Assembly: GCA_949361645.1 (NCBI GenBank)
Contig: OX442418.1
Coordinates: 9,327,821-9,391,820, forward strand
Source of the DNA: Spongilla lacustris
Lineage: Eukaryota > Porifera > Demospongiae > Spongillida > Spongillidae
Reading direction: 5' to 3'
DNA length: 64,000 bases
In this document: piece after piece, positions 55,849 through 64,000 of the stretch
Layout: every line of letters begins with the position of its first letter
How positions within the stretch are numbered: the stretch's first letter is position 1
Position numbers and translations under genes: made by a program
The notes under the pieces: model-generated
What the model saw: the letters and a program-made list of their open reading frames with translations, nothing else
Told to the model about the DNA's origin: nothing
The model's database searches: none

Positions 55849-57062
55849 CTATAATGTATACATATATTTTGCATTCCTATAGAGACGATTTTATTGAACT
55901 CACTGTAAGTGATCTAATCGTATTGCTGATTATTATTTCATTTGCAGAGTTACATCGCAGTCAGAAAAACGGTTCAACGTTGGCTATAAAGAAAGAACTC
56001 ACTCGGCCGCAGCCGGTACGTTCTCGATGTACATATGTTAGTGCATATCTCGAGCTGCTATATCCACAGATATCTTGAAATAGCACAGCTGATTCTCGCC
56101 GAGAGTTTCACGCACGCAATCACGCTGACACAGGGTAAGTCAGTTTTGAAAGCTTTGACTTTTATCTTCTGTTGTTACAGTGCGGCGGACACTTAGGATA
56201 AGCTAGCAGCACGAGAACAGCGTCATGCGGGATTGAGGGTGGAAGAACAACCATTGGTTAACCCTTGAAAAGGCCACCCCCTGATGGATGCCCCCAATCC
56301 TAATGCCATCACCAGTGTGTGCCAAGCAGCGGCATCTGAAAATTCATCGTCTGGACTTGTAATTCAAACTTTCTAATGTATAAGTTGAAAATATTGCTGG
56401 TATTATTAAAAACAGTTTTATTATCTTTAATTGGATGGTTTTGGGTACTGGTTATACTACTCCATATGCAGACCTATAAAGGAGTTCCATACAATGCACC
56501 ATACGCTTCGTATGAGGTGCCATATAGCGAGTCTGCACGACGCATGCAGATGCATAACAATTAGTATGCAGAGATAGTATGCAGACCATGATACCATTCG
56601 TATGAGTGATCAGTCCGAATCGGTAGTTATGCTGACTCTGCATATGAATCGTATGGAAAACTGCATACGGTTCATATGGGGATACATATCGAAGAGTATG
56701 TGCGGAAAATGCAGATCTGCATACGATATGGTCTCGCGCAGTGACATAGATACACCCTTGTTATCCACCTTGCGAGTCATTTTTACACATGACACATTAC
56801 ATCACCAGCAGGAAGAACTCCGGACGTGACGTAAAATTAGCAAATTGCATTCCTTACGCCGTTAAAGGGAAGGGTCTATTTTAATTTTCAATGACCCCAG
56901 TAAATATCTTGAAGCTCTACCGGTAATGATATTTTTTCTTCAGAATGACTGCACATTACTGATGATTGGTCTTTACAATTGGAACCACATGCATCGACAT
57001 TGGGGGCTTTTCTACGTAGCCGATTCTCATGACATCAATCTATACTAACGATCATCTTAATA
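55849..57062. other. Intergenic, palindrome-rich patch
   Basis: 56450-56740 has many short near-palindromes built on GCATACG/CGTATG and CATATG (for example CATATGAATCGTATGG, TGCATACGGTTCATATGG). No gene was seen elsewhere. Confidence 0.4.
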
Positions 57063-57290
57063 GAGAGTTGCACCCTGACGTCACGCGCAGCTTACATCAT
57101 ACAGTATGTTGCTATAAACATACACCGCGTGGGTACGAGATAAACAATAACCGGACGGTAACGAATATCGGAGATGTCGTACGCTCACGTGGTACATATT
57201 TATAGCAACTTGTATGCAACATACATGCGACGTAAGTTACGTAACTACATGTAAACAACACACGATGCGCGTGACGTCAGTGCAATCCTC
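57063..57290. mobile_element. 228-bp MITE with TAATA duplication
   Basis: GAGAGTTGCACCCTGACGTC then ACGCGCA at 57063 is mirrored by TGCGCGTGACGTCAGTGCAA then TCCTC ending at 57290. TAATA lies directly outside both ends (57058-57062 and 57291-57295). Inner arms share TGTTGCTATAAA-like sequence, so it folds over most of its length. Confidence 0.85.
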
Positions 57291-60200
57291 TAATAATAAA
57301 CGCGATTCGCTTGGCGGCTGTCACGGGAACCAACTTTGCAATTCAAAGTGGCCTTAATGGGGCCCGGAAGGGCTATATAGCCCTGGGGACCGTGCCAGCT
57401 CTCGACGGCCCTGTTAGGACTTGCTTCTAAGTAATTAGATTCATGCGAAACTATGACGACACATTGCGTTGAATTGGAATGGATATAGCGTTTCCAATCC
57501 CGTTCCGTAAGGTTAATAATCTATGGTACATCCGTGGCTTGCAGTTAGTTAAAACATACAGATCCAAGGGTTCGAGTTGGCTCAAGCAACAGGACTGAGT
57601 TTAATTAGAAGGCCAGAAACGAAAAGAAACCATTTGAAGCATGAAGTGTCAGAAAAAATATATATCTATGCATGCACATTCCATTACGTGTGTATGGAAA
57701 GAAGGCCACGCCCCCATGGCGAACACTCCTTCCCAACATGAACAACTTACAGTACTTATATATAATTGTTAGCAAACATTTATAGGCCTAATGGTAGCTA
57801 TTTTGACTATTTTCACTTCGTCATTTCAGAAAGTTTGAGTTGTCGCCAGGGGTGGCGAATACTGCTTAAAAGCGTAATTTACGATTGGATCTCCACCACC
57901 CACCCTAATTCCAAAGCTATCCAGAAATCACCACTCTTCTCTAATAACAAGATTTTAAACAGATCATAAATACGTATTTTACGGACAGCGACTTGCACCA
58001 GGTAAACACACTTCCAATTGCGCGTTGTTTACCGCACCATGCACTTTTGCCGAAAATTGAGGTAGCTTAGTTTTTGATATTTTTTTGTAAGAACCGAAAT
58101 GACTAATAGAACTTCAATTGTGGGCCGTAAACACAGACTCCATGTACTAATATTTCCCATATTTTGCTGCGATGTTAAAACGTCAGGTAAGCCCTAGCGC
58201 CGCGTTTGAAGTTAAGGGTGGCGAACATACCCCCCCCCCCCCCTGGCGAAATTACCTTAATTTACCCTACTCCCTACAACCACCATCGTCAGTGGTATTA
58301 CCGCCGTCACTACCGTTCTCGATCTCCCCATCCTCTTTGTATCTTGAATGTCTCTCGTCGTATCCGTACCGCTCGAACTCGTCCGCCGATTGAAACTCTT
58401 ACGAGCTTGTCTTCAGTGGACGTCGCGTCGTCGCCATGCATATCGTTTATCTACACAGAAGATAACGAATATCAACAGTTACTGTGACAGGCCGAGACTA
58501 TAGTTCAAATACTTACCCAGCTAGCTAGCGCAGTATAGGTGTGGCTATAAGTTAATATCAAAGTCTCAGCCCACAGGAAGTAGTTGCATATTCATATTTG
58601 GTATGGAAGAGCGGTTCACGCACGTATACAAGGGCGCGATTGGAGCGGGAAACTTGTGCCAACTTTGCGCCGCTGTATCTCCGTAACGGATGACGTAAAA
58701 ATTAACGAACAGAACAAATCGATAGGTATAGGACCTCTCTACCTAAAAACCGAATTTGAAGCGTATTGATAACTCCTACCTAAAGTTATGGTGGGTTTGT
58801 ATCGAACGTTACAATACTGGCACAGAGCAAGTGCAAGACCCCAAAATGAATTTCATAGGGAAATGGTGTAGTATGAAGTGTTGAAAATAGGAAGTTAATA
58901 GCTTTAACCGTTCGCGATCGGAACATTTAGCGATTCAAACGAGAAGCATTTTTATAACATTATTATATAATTATGCGATGTATACAGGGTGATCCAAAAG
59001 TCGCGCAAAATGTTTGAATTGCTATAACTCCAGAACTGAACATTGTAAAATTATGCTGTTTGAAGTAAAAATCATGCCAATGACTAACTTAAAGCTATTA
59101 ATATAAAGTTATTATTAAGTTTATTTAATACATGCCAATGCATTGATCAACAAGCAACAACCCCCAGAGAGTGTGTAAAAATTAATTTTTATAGCTATTA
59201 ATATTACTTATCACGTGATCTACCTTATCTAAGGTTTTTGCGGGAAAACCCCCGCTCAAAGTCAAGCTATAGCATATAAATCACCAATATCGCGGTAAAT
59301 CTTTGCAAAGGAGCATCCAATAATCGTGCCAATAAACAGTTTACCATCTTGCCTGGTGCCTAACGAAGCCAAATGTTTAAAACGGAATTGATTAATTGGA
59401 CTTGGGAAAAGCAGAGTTTGAATTATTAGACCCGTAGAGGAAGTCATACTCTAATTGTGGAACTAACAATTGCATTGATTCGTGTTTTGGAAGCAGAGTT
59501 TAAAGCTGTTGAAGTTAGGCAGCGCTTACGCATGCGCGGTATCCATATAAAATAACAAGAACGAGAGTTCCTCACGTGAACATAATTGAATAATTATTGC
59601 ATTCACGTGATACATTGCCACAACACAGCCCCACCCTCCTAAACTTTGCATCTCTGCAACATCATATTGCGGGCACTTTGCATTCACCTATCCGAATAGT
59701 CATCGTGGCCCATGCAGATGCAGGAGCAAATATTGTAAAACCCAGTGTTTTTACCATCAATGACCCCAAGCCGTTAAATAAGTTGTTTCCCAGGCAGTGC
59801 TTCAGTGTTTTAAAAACACAGCATCTTTATAGAACCCAAATCATGCCATACCGCGCCGTTTGTAACAGCAGTAACGGTTTTAATAACAAACCAAACTCGG
59901 TGGGCATCATTTCAATTCGATCCATCGATCCGGCAAGTACGCGCGTACAGCACTGCAGCTACACGGGTGCATGTAACCACGTAGAGCAGAACGTGATTCA
60001 TCAAAGACGCTATGGTATACGCGAATAGGTAAGCATCGGTTCAGAATGTAAGCCTACGTACTACGCACGGCGCATTCGTTTCCTGTTACAGACAGTATTC
60101 AGAGAAAACAGCGTCGTTTCGAGCAGAACCAACCCAACAACATGCAACTCGCTGAAACAGCTCGCACTGTAACGTCCCACCACGCTAAGGTACGTGTGCC

Positions 60201-60499
60201 TCAGGGGAGCAAGAGCCAAAGAAGACTCCCAATGGTGCACACATTATTAATTAAGAGATGACCCAATGACATTAAAGGGGGTTCCCATTAGAGGGGTCCC
60301 AATGGTCTGGACATCAAAGGAAATAAGAGGGTCTCTATCTCTTAGGTAGGACAGTGTCCATTGTCACAGAATGTGCATAGGGTGACTGCAGATGGAGCGA
60401 ATGTATATGACACACAAGCTACTTTTAGCAGTCAGAAAGAGAGATAAAAATCTATCAGTAACAGTCTGAAACACCCCACTGTTCCTGTGATGGAGAACC
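57291..60499. other. Intergenic with isolated element ends
   Basis: 57488-57530 is a solo copy of the inverted end of the 54985-55848 family. CAGGGTGATCCAAAAGTCGC at 58986 looks like a mariner-type terminus; its partner was not found. A 143-codon plus-strand frame (59597-60028) starts MHSRDTLPQHSPTLLNFASL; it is the longest in the area and I do not recognise it. A poly-C run lies at 58230-58243. Confidence 0.4.
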
Positions 60500-63400
60500 A
60501 GACAGAATCTACAAACACACCACTGGTGTTCAACACCCATGTTTGATTACTGGGGACCGCTAAGCTAAACAGTTTTCAAACCACCCATACCATTCCTATA
60601 GATCTGTCAACAAGGCATGCAGTGGAAGCACATTCGAACCATTCTGCAGTCACCCTATGCATTCTCTGACACTTGATAAAGTCCCAGAAATTACAAAAAC
60701 ACACCAGGGATCTTCCCCACACATGTCTCACTAGTGGGGACTCAGCTAAACAATTTTCAAATAACCCTATACATGGCTCAAAAAGGCATGCAGTGGAAAC
60801 ACATTTGCTCCATTCTGCAGTCACCCAATGCCTTGACATTGTCCCAGAAAGTAACCAACTCAACAGTGGTGGATCACTCACTTGTCTTACTAATGGGGAC
60901 TGAAATAAACATTTTTATAACCACCCCTACCCTTCCAGTAAATGTGTCAACAAGGCATGCAGTGGAAACACATTTGCTCCATTCTGCAGTCACCCATAGC
61001 ATTCTGTGACACTTGACAGTGTCCCAGAAATTACACCAACTCAACATTGGTGTACCACACACATGTTTCACTAGTGGGGACTCAGCTAAACATTTTTCTA
61101 TTCACCCCTACCCTCCCTATACATGTGTCAACATGGCATGCAGTGGAAGCACATTCGCTCCATCTGCAGTCAACCTACGCATTCTGTGACACTTGATAGA
61201 GTCCCAGAAATTACAAACATACATCAGTGGTGTTCCCCACACATGTCTCATTAGTGGAGACTCAGCTAAACATTTTTCTAACCACCCCTACCCTTCCTGT
61301 AAGTGTGTCAACAAGGCATGCAGTGGAAGCACATCTGCAGTCACCTTACGCATTCTGTGACACTTGATAGAGTCCCAGAAATTACAAAAATACACAAGGG
61401 GTGTTTTCCACACATTAAGGACTCAGATAAACATTTTTCTAACCAACCCTACCCTTCCTGTACATGGCTCAACAAGGCATTCAGTCGAAACACATTTGCT
61501 CAATTCTGCAGTCACCCAATGCAGTCTGTGACACTTGACAGCGTCCCAGAAATTACACCAACTCAACATTGGTGTACCACACACGTGTCACTAGTGGGGA
61601 CTCAGCTAAACATTTCTCTTACCACCCCTACCCTCCCTATACATGTGTCAACAAGGCATGCAGTGGAAGCGCATTCACTCCATCTGCAGTCACCCTATGC
61701 ATTCTGTGACACTTGATAGAGTCCCAGAAATTACAAACATATACCAAGGGTGTTCCTCACACATGTCTAACTAGTGGGGACTCAGCTAAACATTTTTCTA
61801 ACCACCTCTACCCTTCCTGTACATGGCTTAACAAGGTATGCACTGGACACACATTCGCTCCATTCTGCAGTCACTCTATGCATTCTGTGACACTTGATAG
61901 TGTCCCAGAATTTACAAAAACACACCAGGGGTCTTCCCCACACATGTCTCACTAGTGGGGACTCAGCTAAATATTTTTTAACTACCCCTACCCTTCCTGT
62001 AAATGTGTCACCAAGGCATGAAGTGGAAGCACATCTGCCGTCACCCTATGCATTCTGTGACACTTGATAGAGTCCCAGAAATTACAAAAATACACCAGGG
62101 GTGTTCCCCACAGATTAAGGACTCAGCTAAACATTTTTCTTACCACCCCTACCCTTCCTGTACATGGCTCAACAAGGCATGCAGTGGAAACACATTTGCT
62201 CAATTCTGCAGTCACCCAATGCCTTGACAGTGTCCCAGAAAGTACACCAACTCAACAGTGGTGTATCACACACATGTCTCACTAGTGGAGACTCAGCTAA
62301 ATATTATTCTAACCACCCCTACCCTCCCTATACATGTGTCAACAAGGCATGCAGTGGAAGTGCATTCACTCCACCTGCAGTCATCCTATGCATTCAGTGA
62401 CACTTGATAGAGTCCCAGAAACTACAAATATACACCAGGGGTCTTCCCCACACATGTCTCACTAGTGGGGACTCAGCTAAACACTTTTCCAACCACCCCT
62501 ACCATTCCTGTACATGGCTCAACAAGGCATGCAGTGGAACACATTTGCTCAATTCTGCAGTCACTCTATGCATTCTGTGGCACTTGACAGTGTCCCAGAA
62601 ATAACACCAACTCAACAGTGGTGTACCACACACATGTCTCACTAGTGGGGACTCAGCTAAATATTTTTCTAACCACCCCTACCCTCCGAATACATGTGTC
62701 AACAAGGCATGCAGTGGAAGCGCATTCACTCCATCTGCAGTCATCCTATGCATTCTGTGACACTTGATAGAGTCCCAGAAATTACATACATACACTAGGG
62801 GTCTTCCCCACATATGCCTCACTAGTGGGGACTCAGCTAAACATTTTTCTAACCACCCCTACCCTTCCTGTACATGGCTCAACAAGGCATGCAGTAGAAA
62901 CATATTCGCTCCATTCTGCAGTCACCCAATGCCTTGACAGTGTCCCAGAAAGTACACCAACTCAACAGTGGTGTACCACACACATGTCTCACTAGTGGGG
63001 ACTCAGCTAAACATTTATCTAACCACCCCTACCCTCCCTATACATGTGTCAACAAGGCATGCATTAGAAACATATTTGCAGTCACATTATGCATTCTGTG
63101 GCACTTGATAGAGTCCCAGAAATTACAAAAATACACAAGGGGTGTTTCCCACACATTAAGGATTCAGCTAAACATTTTTCTAACCACCCCTACCCTTCCT
63201 GTACATGGCCCAACAAGGCATGCAGTGGAAACACATTTGCTCCATTCTGCAATCACCCAATGCATTCTGTGATACTTGACAGTGTCCCAGAAATTACACC
63301 AACTCAACATTGGTGAACCACACACATGTTTCACTAGTGGGGACTCAGCTTAACATTTTTCTAAGCACCCCTACCCTTCCTGTAAATGTGTCAACAAGGC

Positions 63401-64000
63401 ATGCAGTGGAAGCAGATCTTATTCATGCTGTGACACTTGATAGAGCCCCAGAAATTACAAAAATACACAAGGGGTGTTCCCCACAGATTAAGGACTCAGC
63501 TAAACATTTTTCTTACCACCCCTACCCTTCCTGTACATGGTTCAACAAGGCATGCAATAGAAACATATTTGCTCCATTCTGCAGTCACCCAATGCCTTGA
63601 CAGTGACCCAGAAAGTACACCAACTCAACAGTGGTGTATCACACACTTGTCTTACTAGTGGGGACTCAACTAAACAATTTTCTAACCACCCCTACCCTCC
63701 CTATACATGTGTCAACAAGGCATGCTGTGGAAGAACATCTCCAGTCACCTTATGCATTCTGTGACATTTGATAGTGTCCCAGAAATTACAAAAATACACC
63801 AGGGGTGTTCCCCACACATGTCTCACTAGTGGGGACTCAACTAAACACTTTTCTAACCAACCCTACCCTTCCTGTACATGGCTCAACAAGGCATGCAGTG
63901 GAAACACATTTGCTCAATTCTGCAGTCACTCTATGCATTCTGTGGCACTTGACAGTGTCCCAGAAATTACACCAACTCCACAGTGGTGTACCACACACAT
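60500..64000. repeat. ~180-bp satellite array with two-monomer order
   Basis: About 20 monomers of 160-181 bp run to the window edge. Each contains CTAGTGGGGACTCAGCTAAA, CAACAAGGCATGCAGTGGAA, ATTCTGCAGTCACC, and ACACTTGA-AG-GTCCCAGAA. Two monomer types differ after the last block: A has TACAAAAATACACCAGGGGT, B has ACACCAACTCAACAGTGGTG. From about 62240 they alternate strictly (BABABA...), a higher-order unit of about 350 bp; before that the order is irregular. The array may extend beyond 64000. Open frames here are by-products. Confidence 0.95.

Noticed and set aside
58986..59600. Complete mariner element
   Set aside because: A mariner-like left end is visible, but no inverted partner or transposase was found.
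60576..63658. Many open frames in the last 3.5 kb
   Set aside because: Chance frames of the 180-bp satellite; they shift between monomers.
60500..64000. CRISPR-like array
   Set aside because: The repeats are contiguous monomers without unique spacers, in a eukaryotic context.

Overview
This is eukaryotic, metazoan-type DNA, about 40% GC by eye. Genes are split by short GT-AG introns and lie in a sea of mobile elements, minisatellites and palindromes. No operons, rRNA, tRNA or CRISPR arrays were seen. A secreted tandem-repeat galectin, a divergent actin paralogue, LINE/Ty3/DDE transposon remnants and very frequent TACATGTA motifs fit a marine invertebrate. An early-branching animal such as a sponge is my best guess, but nothing in the window fixes the phylum.

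Layout. 0-5.4 kb: a decayed minus-strand multi-exon gene with a ParB-like segment (its 3' half is duplicated at 48.5-49.4 kb), a TG-rich satellite, a MITE and the last exon of a plus-strand gene. 5.9-8.0 kb: a LINE fragment and a 140-bp tandem repeat. 8.3-14.7 kb: a two-exon divergent actin whose 5.3-kb intron carries two MITEs and, on the opposite strand, a nearly intact RAG1-like transposon. 18.4-20.5 kb: LINE and Mutator-like transposase remnants. 21-24.9 kb: an inverted duplication of BEN-domain exons built round an 11-bp tandem repeat; one arm is broken by two transposons. 25.3-27.9 kb: a second, internally deleted RAG1-like copy on the minus strand, with a 21-bp minisatellite grown out of its RING codons. 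29.6-32.5 kb: interleaved dispersed, tandem and inverted repeats. 33.6-35.6 kb: the galectin gene. 36.6-38.6 kb: a Ty3/gypsy LTR and pol remnant. 39.3-42.5 kb: LINE and integrase remnants. 43.9-49.4 kb: the second copy of the window's first 2.2 kb, split by a 3.35-kb insertion that ends in a perfect 130-bp-arm palindrome. 49.4-60.5 kb: repeats, a (CA)n tract and several inverted-repeat elements. 60.5-64 kb: a satellite of about 180 bp with a two-monomer alternation.

Most notable: the protein at 10.1-13.6 kb joins a RAG1-type N-terminal region (Cys finger, RING, zinc finger) to a DDE-type core. In that core the spacing from the second Asp to a C-x2-C pair, and the H-x4-H pair before the Glu, match those I know for vertebrate RAG1. 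It sits in an element with inverted repeats. It is either a RAG1-related transposase or one of the N-RAG type transposons; database and structure comparison would decide.

Gene structures are read by eye from open frames, splice signals and phase. No similarity search was possible, so family names rest on recognised motifs.
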